A DNA stretch of 28,655 bases from an uncultured Muribaculum sp. (lineage in GTDB: Bacteria > Bacteroidota > Bacteroidia > Bacteroidales > Muribaculaceae). How positions within the stretch are numbered: the first letter of the stretch is position 1; each line of letters opens with the position of its first letter. The stretch spans positions 1-28,655 of the forward strand of contig NZ_CAJTYX010000036.1 of NCBI RefSeq assembly GCF_910583865.1. The letters run 5' to 3'. The position numbers and the translations under genes were made by a program. The notes beneath the pieces are model-generated. The model was not told the DNA's origin and ran no database searches. It worked only from the letters and a program-made list of their open reading frames with translations. Below are positions 14,692-24,183 of the stretch, one piece after another.

Positions 14692-15903
14692 TCAACGGCG
14701 TCCGAAAATCTCCTTAAGCCCCTCCATGTCGAAAGTCAGAGAGAAACGGAGAGTCTGGTCGAGTGGCGAGTTCTGTGAGGCGGCAATCATGTAGCTTGCG
14801 TCGAGACGCAGCACATTGAGCGCGAATCCGGCTCCGAGGCCATAATACTTACGTCCACCCTTATACTCGTTCTCGTAGTAATATCCCGCACGCAGGAAGA
14901 ACTGCTGGTTGTAGTTGTACTCTGCGCCCAGGCTCCATGTGATTTCACGCAACTCCTCCTTGAAGCCGCCCGGTGCGTCACTGAACGACTTGAATATGCC
15001 CGATATCGACGATGTGTTCTCCCAGTCGATGGTGGCGCGCTGAAATTCCTCGTCACCCTCTATGCCATCCTCGTAGTCCACACGCCGGGGCTTGGCGGGC
15101 ACGAGCAGCTTGTTCAGGTCAAGTCCGATGGAGAGCGTGTGGTAGTCGGCAAGAGGAAAAGCAAAGTTCGTGCCTAAGCGCAGGTTTGTAGGAAGGAACG
15201 CCGGCGACGTGCCGTTGTCGAAGTTCAGTTTCGAGCCGATATTGCTGATGTTCCATCCCAGCGACCACTGGCACTCGCTCTGCCCGATAATCGGATATTT
15301 GGTGAGATAGCCGGAGATATCGGCGGAGAATGCCGACGCACCGCTCACGGGATTGCCCGCTTCGGAGCCTCCGTCGCTGTTGTAGCCAAGCGCAGAATAG
15401 ACGTAGCGGAACACGATGCCCATCGAATAGCTTTCGGAAAGCTTGCGCGAATAGCCTATGTCAAACGCCATCTCATAGGGGTTGAACGTCTGGCCCGCAC
15501 CACCTTCCAAGTCGCTATAGGACGACACTTCACCGAGCGAGAAGTATCGCAGCGAGGCGCTGAGAGCCTGGTTGTCGCCTCCGCCGAGTTTCCAGTAGCC
15601 CGACACATTGGCAAGGAAGATGTCGTTGACAATCTTGCGCAACCAGGGGGTGTAGCTGATCGAAACGGCGGCATTGCTGTAAGCGAACGCATATTTCGAC
15701 GGATTCCAGAACTGGCTGTAGGCATCGGGATCAGTGGCCGCGCCGAGATCGCCCATGCCTGCCGCACGGGCGTCGGGAGCGATGCCGAGCGACACGACGC
15801 CCGTCTCGATAGGGTTGAACTGATCCTTCTGGGCCATGGCACACTGCGGGAAAGCTATGGCCAGCGCCACAAGGAACAATATGGATGTCTGTATTCTTTT
15901 CAT
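14692..15903 (-). CDS. porV: Type IX secretion outer-membrane protein PorV
   Basis: 403 residues with a Sec signal (MKRIQTSILFLVALAIAF, cleavage after CAMA). The mature start has the PorV signature: TGVVSLGIAPDARAAGMGDL, then ATDPDAYSQFWNPSKYAFAY. The rest is strand-rich (SYSMGIVFRYVYSALGY, FFLRAGYYYENEYKGG, FALNVLRLDASYM), consistent with a FadL-like 14-strand barrel. It ends in LKEIFGRR instead of the terminal Phe/Tyr/Trp common in barrels. PorV takes C-terminal-domain-bearing cargo from the translocon and delivers it to the PorU/PorZ attachment complex. No porU is adjacent. No TAnnTTTG box is found upstream on the minus strand. Confidence 0.93.
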   Translation of the reverse strand: MKRIQTSILFLVALAIAFPQCAMAQKDQFNPIETGVVSLGIAPDARAAGMGDLGAATDPDAYSQFWNPSKYAFAYSNAAVSISYTPWLRKIVNDIFLANVSGYWKLGGGDNQALSASLRYFSLGEVSSYSDLEGGAGQTFNPYEMAFDIGYSRKLSESYSMGIVFRYVYSALGYNSDGGSEAGNPVSGASAFSADISGYLTKYPIIGQSECQWSLGWNISNIGSKLNFDNGTSPAFLPTNLRLGTNFAFPLADYHTLSIGLDLNKLLVPAKPRRVDYEDGIEGDEEFQRATIDWENTSSISGIFKSFSDAPGGFKEELREITWSLGAEYNYNQQFFLRAGYYYENEYKGGRKYYGLGAGFALNVLRLDASYMIAASQNSPLDQTLRFSLTFDMEGLKEIFGRR

Positions 15904-16107
15904 GCGATAACGATTATAAAGAGAACAGCGCCTACGCGCATTATTCCTAAGAATAATAACCCCTCGGCAACGTCATTTATTGTATCGCGGCATTCCATTC
16001 TGTGTGAAAAAAACAGAAAATCAGCATGCCCCACTTCTACTTAAAGGATTATTCGTTAACTTTGCCAAGTTTTCACGGCGGCGACAATTCCGCTATTTCT
16101 TGCAAGA
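15904..16107. promoter_or_regulatory. Divergent intergenic region porV / DUF2723
   Basis: The 204-bp gap separates oppositely transcribed genes. On the plus strand TAACTTTG (16057-16064) matches the -7 consensus for the rightward gene, giving a leader of about 35-40 nt; no TTTG sits 20 nt upstream of it. A small hairpin ATTATTC-CTAA-GAATAAT lies at 15940-15957, near the porV side. No clear porV promoter is recognised. Confidence 0.5.
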
Positions 16108-19100
16108 ATGAAACAATATCGCATACTCAACAACATCCTGGGCTGGGTGGCTTTCGCCATCGCCGCTGTCACATACCTGTGCACGCTTGAGCCTACGGCA
16201 AGTTTCTGGGACTGCCCGGAATTCATCTCACAAGGCTATAAACTCGAGATCGGACACCCGCCGGGCAACCCGATATTCATGCTCACGGCGCGTTTCTTCG
16301 TCAACTTCGTGAGCGACCCTTCGAAGGTGGCGCTCGCCGTCAACACCATGTCGGCGCTTCTTAGCGCGGCCACTATCCTGCTGCTTTTCTGGACGATAAC
16401 GCATCTGGTGAAGCGCCTGATTGTCAAGGATGACGCCACGCAGGTATCCTCGTTGCAGATGCTTATCATCTTCGGCTCGGCCATGTGCGGCTCACTGGTC
16501 TACACCTGGAGCGACACGTTCTGGTTCTCCGCAGTAGAAGGTGAGGTATATGCATTCTCATCATTCTGTACGGCACTGGTGTTCTGGCTGATTCTCAAAT
16601 GGGAAAACAGGGCCGACGAGCCTCACAGCGACCGCTACCTCGTGCTCATCGCCTACGTGATCGGCATATCGATTGCCGTGCACCTTCTCAACCTGCTCTG
16701 CATCCCGGCAATCGTGCTCGTGTTCTACTACAAGAAATTCAAGAACCCCGACGGGCGAGGCTCGATAGCCGCCCTGCTGGTGTCGTTCGTCATCGTGGCG
16801 CTCATCCTCTACGGCCTCGTGCCGGGATTCATCGAGATGGCCCAGTACTCCGAACTGTTCTTCGTCAACACCCTCGGCATGGGCTATAACTCAGGCGCAC
16901 TGATCTACACCATCGTCACTTTCGCGGTGATGATATGGGCCGTCGCCGAGCTTTACAGACAGAAAAGCCCCGCACGCATCCGCGCGTCGTTCTTCCTCAC
17001 GGTTTTCTTCTCCGGCATCCCGTTCATAGGCGACAGCTGGATGGTGTCGCTCGTGATATTCTGCGCCCTGCTGTGGTATCTCTGCATCTATCTCAAGAAG
17101 ATACCCGTAAGGATATTCAACGTGGTTGTGCTCAGCATACTGGTAATATTCATAGGCTATAGCTCTTATGCGCTCCTGCTCATACGATCCAACGCCTATA
17201 CCCCGATGAACCAGAACTCGCCCGACAACGTGTTCGCCCTCTCCTCCTACCTCAACCGCGAGCAATACGGCGAACGCCCGCTCTTCTACGGTCAGACCTT
17301 CAACTCCGGCATAGTCTACGAGGTAGGCGCCGACGGAGTGCCCAAAGCGCTTAAGAAGGAGGGCAAGGCCCTATGGGGAAAGACGGTAAAGACTTCCCCC
17401 GACCAGCCCGACCGCTACGAGGTGACCGGCACTAAGCTCGACTACGAGATGACTCCCGAGCTGAACATGCTTTTCCCGCGCATGTACGACGGCAAATTCG
17501 CCGACGCCTACCGCGAGTGGACCGGCATGACAGGCACTCCGGTAGCCACTACCAACTATGTCGACACCAACGGCAATCCGCTCGGCGACAAGCCGATGCG
17601 CATAAAACCGACTTTCATTGAGAACCTGCGCTACTTCTTCAACTACCAGCTCAACCACATGTATTGGCGCTACTTCATGTGGAACTTCGCCGGACGCCAG
17701 AACGACATACAGGGCAACGGCGAGGTGACCCATGGCAACTGGATCTCCGGTATACCTCTGATCGACAACGCCCGACTCGGCGACCAATCGCTACTCCCCG
17801 AGGACCTCGGCAGTGGCAACAAGGGACATAACGTGTTCTTCATGCTACCGCTCTTGCTCGGCATCATCGGACTCCTGTGGCAGGCATTCACTTCCAAGAG
17901 GGGCATAGAGCAATTCTGGGTGGTGTTCTTCCTCTTCTTCATGACCGGAATCGCCATCGTCATCTACCTCAACCAGGTGCCCAACCAGCCACGTGAGCGC
18001 GACTACGCATTCGCAGGATCGTTCTATGCTTTCGCCATATGGGTAGGCATGGGTGTCGCCGGCATATGGAGGCTCATAGCCGGACTTGCAGATCCCAAGG
18101 CGGCGGAATCACGCAGGAAGCGCCTCGACTGGATCGGTGCCGCCATAGCCATGCTCTTCGCCATCTTTGTACCGCTGCAGATGGTGTCGCAGACATGGGA
18201 CGACCACGACCGCTCGGGTCGATATGCCGCCCGCGACTTCGGCATGAACTACCTCAGCTCGCTCGACCCCAACGCGATAGTGTTCACCAACGGCGACAAC
18301 GACACCTTCCCCCTCTGGTACGCCCAGGAAGTTGAGGGCTACCGCACCGACGTGCGCGTTGTCAACCTCTCCTACCTCACTACCGACTGGTATGTCGACC
18401 AACTTCGCCACCCGTCCTACGACGCCCCGGCCATACCGATGCTCGCCACTCCCGACGTCTACGCCCACGACAAGCGCCAGTTCACATACTTCATCGAACC
18501 TGACACCACGCGCGTCAACGCCCTTGCAGCCCTGAAAGAGGCATATCGCGAGGACGCGAAGAACAACACCTACGGGCTCTACGAGTTCCGCCACCCCAAC
18601 ATGTATATCCCCGTCAATCCCGACGAGATGGTAGCCGCCGGACGTGCCACCGAAGCCGAGCGCGCAGCGCTGTCGCCGGCCATCGACCTCGATCAGAGGG
18701 GCAACGCCGAGAGCGGACTGCGCCTAAGCTCGATGATAGCCATCGACATGCTTGCCACCAACGCCAAGGAGGGATGGAAACGCCCGTTCTACTTCGCCAT
18801 GACCGTGCCCGACGACTATTATCTCGGCCTGCAGCCGTTCATGCGTTCGACAGGCATGGCATACGAGGTAGGCGGCATAAAGAACGAGGACTTCCACGGA
18901 CAGATTCCGGTCAACACCGACAAGGCCTACGACAATGTGATGAACAAGTTCCGCTGGGGAGGCCTCGACAAGACTACCGATGCCGGCGACATATATCTCG
19001 ACGAGACGGTACGCCGTATGGTCACCACCACGCGCAGCGCCATGCTCGACCTCGCCACGGAGCTGTACAACGAGGGCGTGACTGCGGAAGCGCTCTACGT

Positions 19101-19554
19101 AGAGGACTCTCTGTCGATGACGCCCGAAAAGCGACTGGAGACTGAGCGCTATATCGACCAGCGCTACTCGCGCGCCGCCGACGTGCTCAACCTCATGGTG
19201 GAGAAGATGCCCGAATACACCGCCCCCTACGGCATACAGATCGGCTACCAGACAGCTGACCTCTTCGGACGCCTCGGCGCCGTGACCGGCGACAAGGCCC
19301 TTACCGAGAAAGGGCTTGCCATCGCCAAGCGCGAAGTGGACCTCTACAAGCAGTACATGCTCTACATACAGAGCCTGTCGCCCGCCAAGTTCCAGTCGCT
19401 CACGCGCGTCGACCGCTACATTTTCGACACCTACTTCATGCAGCTGGTGCAGCTCTACGTGTCGCTCGGTGGGGATCCTGAAGAGACCATCAAGCAGCTT
19501 GCCGCAGAGGGTGTCGACTTCAACCGCTTCTACCGTACCACAGAAAAAGGATAG
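16108..19554 (+). CDS. DUF2723 / GT117 GT-C-type membrane glycosyltransferase
   Basis: 1148 residues. The N-terminal signature LCTLEPTASFWDCPEFISQG with D35 and E38, followed by H50-PPGNP, is diagnostic of DUF2723 (GT117, related to human TMEM260, a protein O-mannosyltransferase). Acidic residues in the first loop are the expected metal or base position of GT-C enzymes. About ten or more membrane segments fill residues 10-355 and 570-695 (for example VFFMLPLLLGIIGLLWQAF, FFLFFMTGIAIVIYLNQV), with a soluble insert of about 210 residues between. The C-terminal 450 residues are soluble, probably periplasmic, and end in helical TPR-like sequence. Donor and acceptor are unknown for the bacterial proteins. 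The deacetylase gene follows after 12 bp. Confidence 0.88.
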   Translation: MKQYRILNNILGWVAFAIAAVTYLCTLEPTASFWDCPEFISQGYKLEIGHPPGNPIFMLTARFFVNFVSDPSKVALAVNTMSALLSAATILLLFWTITHLVKRLIVKDDATQVSSLQMLIIFGSAMCGSLVYTWSDTFWFSAVEGEVYAFSSFCTALVFWLILKWENRADEPHSDRYLVLIAYVIGISIAVHLLNLLCIPAIVLVFYYKKFKNPDGRGSIAALLVSFVIVALILYGLVPGFIEMAQYSELFFVNTLGMGYNSGALIYTIVTFAVMIWAVAELYRQKSPARIRASFFLTVFFSGIPFIGDSWMVSLVIFCALLWYLCIYLKKIPVRIFNVVVLSILVIFIGYSSYALLLIRSNAYTPMNQNSPDNVFALSSYLNREQYGERPLFYGQTFNSGIVYEVGADGVPKALKKEGKALWGKTVKTSPDQPDRYEVTGTKLDYEMTPELNMLFPRMYDGKFADAYREWTGMTGTPVATTNYVDTNGNPLGDKPMRIKPTFIENLRYFFNYQLNHMYWRYFMWNFAGRQNDIQGNGEVTHGNWISGIPLIDNARLGDQSLLPEDLGSGNKGHNVFFMLPLLLGIIGLLWQAFTSKRGIEQFWVVFFLFFMTGIAIVIYLNQVPNQPRERDYAFAGSFYAFAIWVGMGVAGIWRLIAGLADPKAAESRRKRLDWIGAAIAMLFAIFVPLQMVSQTWDDHDRSGRYAARDFGMNYLSSLDPNAIVFTNGDNDTFPLWYAQEVEGYRTDVRVVNLSYLTTDWYVDQLRHPSYDAPAIPMLATPDVYAHDKRQFTYFIEPDTTRVNALAALKEAYREDAKNNTYGLYEFRHPNMYIPVNPDEMVAAGRATEAERAALSPAIDLDQRGNAESGLRLSSMIAIDMLATNAKEGWKRPFYFAMTVPDDYYLGLQPFMRSTGMAYEVGGIKNEDFHGQIPVNTDKAYDNVMNKFRWGGLDKTTDAGDIYLDETVRRMVTTTRSAMLDLATELYNEGVTAEALYVEDSLSMTPEKRLETERYIDQRYSRAADVLNLMVEKMPEYTAPYGIQIGYQTADLFGRLGAVTGDKALTEKGLAIAKREVDLYKQYMLYIQSLSPAKFQSLTRVDRYIFDTYFMQLVQLYVSLGGDPEETIKQLAAEGVDFNRFYRTTEKG

Positions 19555-19566
19555 CCTTTCGGGCCG

Positions 19567-20220
19567 ATGAAAGCGAGCAAGTATTTCCGTTTCAAGCCGT
19601 CACGCTTCATAGAGCAGCCCCCGCTGCTCTACCGCATCCTGTTCCCGGAAGCCATTTGGCGAATAAAGCGGAAGAAGAGGCGTACGGTCTACCTGACGTT
19701 CGACGACGGCCCGATTCCGGAAGTGACACCATGGATTCTCGACCTCCTCGACCACTACGGCATCAAAGCTACATTCTTCCTCGTCGGCGACAACGTGCGC
19801 CGTCATCCCGAACTGCTCGAAGAGATAAAGCGTCGTGGCCACAGCTGGGGCAACCATACGATGAACCATCTGCAAGGCTTCAAGGAGACCTCGCGCAACT
19901 ACCTGCGCAATATCAAGGAGGCCGACAACCTCATCTACAGCCCGCTCTACCGGCCGCCCCACGGCATCATGCGCTGGGGACAGGCCAAAATCATCAAAGA
20001 GCACTTCAACATCGTGATGTATGACGTCGTCACCCGCGACTACTCGCGCAAGCTCAACGGAGACAGCGTGCTCAAGAATGTGCGCCGCTATGCGCGCAAC
20101 GGCTCCATCATCGTGTTCCATGACTCTCTGAAGGCAGAGGCAAACCTGCGCTACGCGCTGCCCCGCGCCATCGAGTGGCTGCGCGACCAAGGTTACGAGT
20201 TCGCCCCGATTCCGATGTAA
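19567..20220 (+). CDS. NodB-type polysaccharide deacetylase
   Basis: 217 residues with all NodB motifs: TFDDGP with D46 (base) and D47 (metal), H97 and H101 in GNHTMNH (metal), RPPHG, the MYDVVTRDYS region and the IVFHDS motif. CE4 enzymes remove N- or O-acetyl groups from polysaccharides such as peptidoglycan or chitin-like polymers. There is no signal peptide; the basic N-terminus (FKPSRFIEQPPLLYRILFPE, then RIKRKKRRT) may associate with the membrane or the protein may be cytoplasmic. It lies 12 bp after the GT-C gene and is followed by a terminator, so these two form one operon and may act on the same glycan (inference). Confidence 0.92.
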   Translation: MKASKYFRFKPSRFIEQPPLLYRILFPEAIWRIKRKKRRTVYLTFDDGPIPEVTPWILDLLDHYGIKATFFLVGDNVRRHPELLEEIKRRGHSWGNHTMNHLQGFKETSRNYLRNIKEADNLIYSPLYRPPHGIMRWGQAKIIKEHFNIVMYDVVTRDYSRKLNGDSVLKNVRRYARNGSIIVFHDSLKAEANLRYALPRAIEWLRDQGYEFAPIPM

Positions 20221-20240
20221 TACAAAACTACTATAATTTA

Positions 20241-20274
20241 CGGCGATGTGCCAGATACGGCACATCGCCGTTCT
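20241..20274 (+). terminator. Terminator after the deacetylase gene
   Basis: CGGCGATGTGCC (20241-20252) and GGCACATCGCCG (20259-20270) form a perfect 12-bp stem with a 6-nt loop, followed by TTCTTGT. The T tract is weak. The stem core matches that of the terminator at 28446-28473. Confidence 0.75.
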
Positions 20275-20363
20275 TGTGTCCGTATGCAGAAAATCTACGT
20301 CTGCCTGTATGAATGGATGCAGACGTACATCAATACGTGGATTTATGCGCCCAGACGGACACA
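20275..20363. other. Nested inverted repeats, candidate structured element
   Basis: Three nested pairings fall in 89 bp: TGTGTCCGT (20275-20283) with ACGGACACA (20355-20363), AAATC (20291-20295) with GATTT (20340-20344), and TACGTCTGC (20296-20304) with GCAGACGTA (20319-20327). There is no ORF of note and no T tract. It lies between the deacetylase terminator and the -7 element of the GH85 gene. It may be a structured RNA, a protein-binding palindrome or a remnant of a small transposable element. Confidence 0.4.
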
Positions 20364-20402
20364 TTCATATCACACAGTCACTTAGGCGGATATTTGAGTC
20401 AG

Positions 20403-20410
20403 TAACTTTG
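20403..20410 (+). promoter_or_regulatory. -7 element of the GH85 gene
   Basis: TAACTTTG matches TAnnTTTG 43 bp before the ATG at 20454, giving a leader of about 35-40 nt. There is a TTTG at 20393-20396, but the gap of 6 nt is too short to be its -33 partner. Confidence 0.5.
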
Positions 20411-20453
20411 CAGGGTCGAATCATAGCGCATTTTAACCCCAATTTATATACAC

Positions 20454-23400
20454 ATGAGACTCAGATCATTACTCACATCGACTCTTCTACTGACCTTGAC
20501 AGGCGGGTTGGCTGTCGCGCAGCAGCCTTATGCCGGGTGTTGGTTTCCCGACGATATCCGCAACTGGACGCCCTCCTACGACAAGGACGCCAAATTCAAC
20601 CGTTCACGCGTACCGCTAAAACAGCGTGTCGCTACTCCCGAAGTCATGAAGGCAAATGCCGAGCAATTCGCCGAAGGACAGCTTATGACCGCCACCGTCA
20701 CCTCAAAGATGTGCGGACTATGTGCCGCCCAAGGCTACGATGACTTCATCGGTTATACGCCCACGTTCTGGCAATATATAGAAAAATTCGTCAACTGGGG
20801 TGGGGCCGACGATGAAGGCATTATCGTCATCCCGCCGGCACCCACCATCGATGCCGCTCATATCAACGGCACAAAGGCGTTTGCCAACATATTCCTTCAG
20901 GGCACCAATAACGGCGGCATGTGGGCCAAGCAGCTTGTCAGCCGCAACGGAAATGAGTTCCCCTATGCGAAGAAACTCTACGAGATGGCGAAATACTACG
21001 GCTATGACGGATATTTCATCAACGATGAAAGCAACCAGGAGCTGCAGAGCACTTGGGTCGAATGGGTGGAATACTTCTATTCCCTGGCCCAGGCCGACGG
21101 CGACAACACAATGGAGATTGTGTGGTACGACGCAAGCACCAAGCCATATGTCGACATGCTAAAGACCAACCCGCGCAGTTCCCACTTCCTCGACTACGGC
21201 GCGGTAGAGGACTGGCGCAGCTATGCTTCGCGCATCGGATGCACCCAGGAGGAGATATTCCACCGCATCTATTCCGGCATCGAATGCGGACGCGCCGGAC
21301 TCATGGGCTTCGCACGCGACCTGGACAACGGCTTTACACGCACAGGCCATGTGACATCTCTCGCACTGTTCGTTCCCGAGGACAAGATATGGAAATCCAA
21401 TGTCGAATCATATTTCTACAAACCGGACGCTCGCGGGGAGAAAGCCTATGAGGCGATGCGCAAGACCTACGAAAACGAGCGCGGCACCTATGTGAACAAA
21501 GCCGGAGATCCTTCCACTATCGTGAAGAAAGGTTCGTCATGGTCGCCAAGCTGGCGCGGCCTCTCCGGAGCCATGGTCGAGGCAACGGCCATCGACGCGT
21601 TCCCGTTCACTACCAACTTCAATGTCGGAGTAGGCAAACACCGCTTCGTCGAGGGCGTGAACGCCGGCTCACGCGACTGGAGCCACGGCGGCATGCAGGG
21701 GATACTCCCGACATGGCGATGGTGGATCGAAAACGGTGACGGGCTCACCGAATCGATCGACTGGGACGATGCATACTCCGGCGGCAATTCCATGCTGATA
21801 GCAGGTACGCTCCCGGCAGGCTCCAACCTCATGCGCCTCTACAAGATGGCGGCCAAGTGCGACGGTGGAGAGCTGCGCCTCGTCTACAAAAGCAACAATA
21901 CACTCACTCCCGTGCTCAGGCTCTCCACGTCAAGCTCGGTAAATCCCGACCTTGAGATAGCCGCACGCTCTACATCGCAGTCCAACGGATGGACGGTTGC
22001 CGTATATGACCTGTCATCCGCAAAAGGCAAGACCGTCTACATGGTGGGCTTCGACCTGAAAGCCGACCCTGAGATAGCCGCCTATGAGATGCGTCTCGGC
22101 CAACTCTCCATTATCCCTGAAGGCTACTCGCCGAAAGCCGTCGAAATCTCCAACCTCGCCATACTCAACAAGCTCGGCGAAGATGGAGGAGACCTGCGCG
22201 TCACCTGGGACTGGGCCGACAACGCCGATCTCGACCATTTCGACATATATGTGGCTGATGCCGCAGGCAAGCAGACCCTCGTGGGACAGACCCGCGACGA
22301 AGCCTACTACATCCCTGAGATCAAGCGCAATGCCGATGAGGCTTCTGTAGAAATCAAGGTTGTGCCTGTAATGAAAAACTCCTCCACAGGCAAGACCGCC
22401 TCTGTCAAGGCCGGGTTCGCCGGACAGTCTGCCCCTGTGGTAGAGATAATCACCTCATGCAGCTACGCCAAGGTCGGCGACGTAATTGAACTTCATGCCG
22501 TAGCGGCAGGCAATACCACGGAATGCCTGTGGACTCTCCCCGAAGGACTCCGCTTCGCCGAGGGTGCCGACGCATCAAAGCCGGACACACGCGTAGTGGT
22601 GGAATCAACAGGCTCGTTCAAAGTAAAGGCAAAACTTACAAATACCTTAGGAAGCGGCGAAGCCGAGGCTTTCGTAGTGGAAGGCATGACGGAAGATCGC
22701 TTCAACCAAATTGCCAACATTGCGCTCGGCAAGAAAATCGTTGACCAGAGCACTCCCGCAAATAGCGCACAGGGTGGAGCAAACCTCCTCGACGGAGTGC
22801 GCAAACCCGAAAATACGGATGCAAAATGGTGCACAAGTTGCAAATATCCTTATGTGGTGATTGACCTTATGGATCCATTCATCATCTATGGATTCGGTAT
22901 ATTCGACTGCAAGTCGGGCGACGAGGACCGCGACAACATAGCCAACTACCGCATCGAGCTGAGCAACGACGGCGAGACATGGACCGAGGCGGTCGACCGA
23001 AACGGACGCGCCGGCGACAATATCAAATATGACTATATCGAGCCGACCGCAGCACGCTTCGTCCGCCTGGCACCGAACAACTTCAACGCCATCATCACCC
23101 CGCGCATATGGGAGTTCGAGGTATATGGCCGCCAAGCCACCCAGATCTCCTTCACCCTCCCGAATGACGTTCTCGTGAAGATGGGTGAGAAGTCGGTAAT
23201 CAATATCCCCTACTCGCTCAATGGCGAGACCCGTGCTGATAATTTCGAGCTTAAAGCCTCCGCTTCAAATGCCAATGTCGAAATCACGAATATCTCCGAG
23301 GATGCAGCCTCAAGCAGTTTCAATGTCGAGATTGCCGCAAAGGGCGTAGGTGTAACCGCACTGACATTCGATCTTACCAACGGTGAGTATTCCAAGACCC

Positions 23401-24059
23401 GCAGCATGTCGGCCATCGTCGATGATCCAAACGCGAAAAACATCTTGTCGGGACTTGCCGCCACTGTCTACCAGTACCCCTACGGACCGGGGTGGGACGA
23501 CTACTACGATACTTACACCGTATCCGGCCTGACCGATGGCGACACCAAGAGCAACGCATTGGAGGCGATAGAGGAAGCTTCCGGATATGAGGACGATATC
23601 GACATCATATTCGAGCTGGCCGAAGAGTGCACGCCCACCAAGATACGTCTTTACTTCCCTGACGACAACTACGCGCTCAATGAGAATGACCAGATGAGCG
23701 AGGTCGTAAAGGATGTCACTGTCAAGTACAAGGACAACGGCAAGTTCGTGGCCATACCGGGAGCAGTGATAACCAATATCGGCAAGAAGGCATCGGTAGA
23801 GCATATATTCGGAAGCGACGTGAAAACCTCGCATGTGTCAATCACCCTGAACAATAATATATATGCTTATCCGGCACTTGCAGAAGTAGAGATATTCGCC
23901 GCAGGAGGCACATCCGCCATAAAAGGCGTGGAGCTTAAGCAGCACAAGGATATCGAGGCCGTCTATAACCTCCAGGGTGTACGCATTGAGAATCCGGGCA
24001 ACGGCATCCACATCGTACGTTACTCCGACGGCACTACGGAGAAAGTGCTCTTCCGATAA
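20454..24059 (+). CDS. Secreted GH85 endo-beta-N-acetylglucosaminidase
   Basis: 1201 residues with a Sec signal (MRLRSLLTSTLLLTLTGGLA, cleavage after AVA). The catalytic barrel occupies about 25-350: AGCWFPDDIRNWTPSYD, SKMCGLCAAQGYDDFIGYTP and the active site YDGYFINDES with N190 and E192, the N-x-E pair of substrate-assisted catalysis, and Y225 in IVWYDAS. GH85 enzymes cut the GlcNAc-GlcNAc core of N-glycans, releasing the glycan from the protein. Downstream are a beta-sandwich region, a fibronectin-like segment, an Ig/PKD-like domain (about 665-750), a discoidin/CBM32-like domain (about 755-900) and a second discoidin-like domain (about 990-1155). The tail (VYNLQGVRIENPGNGIHIVR, then KVLFR) resembles those of the M6 and GLUG proteins. 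No other glycan-catabolism genes flank it. Confidence 0.9.
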   Translation: MRLRSLLTSTLLLTLTGGLAVAQQPYAGCWFPDDIRNWTPSYDKDAKFNRSRVPLKQRVATPEVMKANAEQFAEGQLMTATVTSKMCGLCAAQGYDDFIGYTPTFWQYIEKFVNWGGADDEGIIVIPPAPTIDAAHINGTKAFANIFLQGTNNGGMWAKQLVSRNGNEFPYAKKLYEMAKYYGYDGYFINDESNQELQSTWVEWVEYFYSLAQADGDNTMEIVWYDASTKPYVDMLKTNPRSSHFLDYGAVEDWRSYASRIGCTQEEIFHRIYSGIECGRAGLMGFARDLDNGFTRTGHVTSLALFVPEDKIWKSNVESYFYKPDARGEKAYEAMRKTYENERGTYVNKAGDPSTIVKKGSSWSPSWRGLSGAMVEATAIDAFPFTTNFNVGVGKHRFVEGVNAGSRDWSHGGMQGILPTWRWWIENGDGLTESIDWDDAYSGGNSMLIAGTLPAGSNLMRLYKMAAKCDGGELRLVYKSNNTLTPVLRLSTSSSVNPDLEIAARSTSQSNGWTVAVYDLSSAKGKTVYMVGFDLKADPEIAAYEMRLGQLSIIPEGYSPKAVEISNLAILNKLGEDGGDLRVTWDWADNADLDHFDIYVADAAGKQTLVGQTRDEAYYIPEIKRNADEASVEIKVVPVMKNSSTGKTASVKAGFAGQSAPVVEIITSCSYAKVGDVIELHAVAAGNTTECLWTLPEGLRFAEGADASKPDTRVVVESTGSFKVKAKLTNTLGSGEAEAFVVEGMTEDRFNQIANIALGKKIVDQSTPANSAQGGANLLDGVRKPENTDAKWCTSCKYPYVVIDLMDPFIIYGFGIFDCKSGDEDRDNIANYRIELSNDGETWTEAVDRNGRAGDNIKYDYIEPTAARFVRLAPNNFNAIITPRIWEFEVYGRQATQISFTLPNDVLVKMGEKSVINIPYSLNGETRADNFELKASASNANVEITNISEDAASSSFNVEIAAKGVGVTALTFDLTNGEYSKTRSMSAIVDDPNAKNILSGLAATVYQYPYGPGWDDYYDTYTVSGLTDGDTKSNALEAIEEASGYEDDIDIIFELAEECTPTKIRLYFPDDNYALNENDQMSEVVKDVTVKYKDNGKFVAIPGAVITNIGKKASVEHIFGSDVKTSHVSITLNNNIYAYPALAEVEIFAAGGTSAIKGVELKQHKDIEAVYNLQGVRIENPGNGIHIVRYSDGTTEKVLFR

Positions 24060-24145
24060 ACACTGCATTCGCATTTATAAACCTCAAATAAAAATAAAGA
24101 TTAGGTAAGTTTAAGATTGTTTGAAAACTTGAAGTTCCAAACCCG

Positions 24146-24176
24146 AGGTGCCGCGCTGGATTCCGACGCGGCACCT
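24146..24176 (+). terminator. Hairpin after the GH85 gene
   Basis: AGGTGCCGCG (24146-24155) pairs perfectly with CGCGGCACCT (24167-24176) around an 11-nt loop. It is followed by GTCTATATTT, not a clean T tract, so termination is plausible but unproven. It lies 87 bp past the GH85 stop and just before the queG promoter. Confidence 0.5.
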
Positions 24177-24183
24177 GTCTATA

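Noticed and set aside
19600..20364. 254-residue minus-strand frame over the deacetylase gene
   Set aside because: The plus strand has all NodB motifs, and the antisense frame has no recognisable motif.
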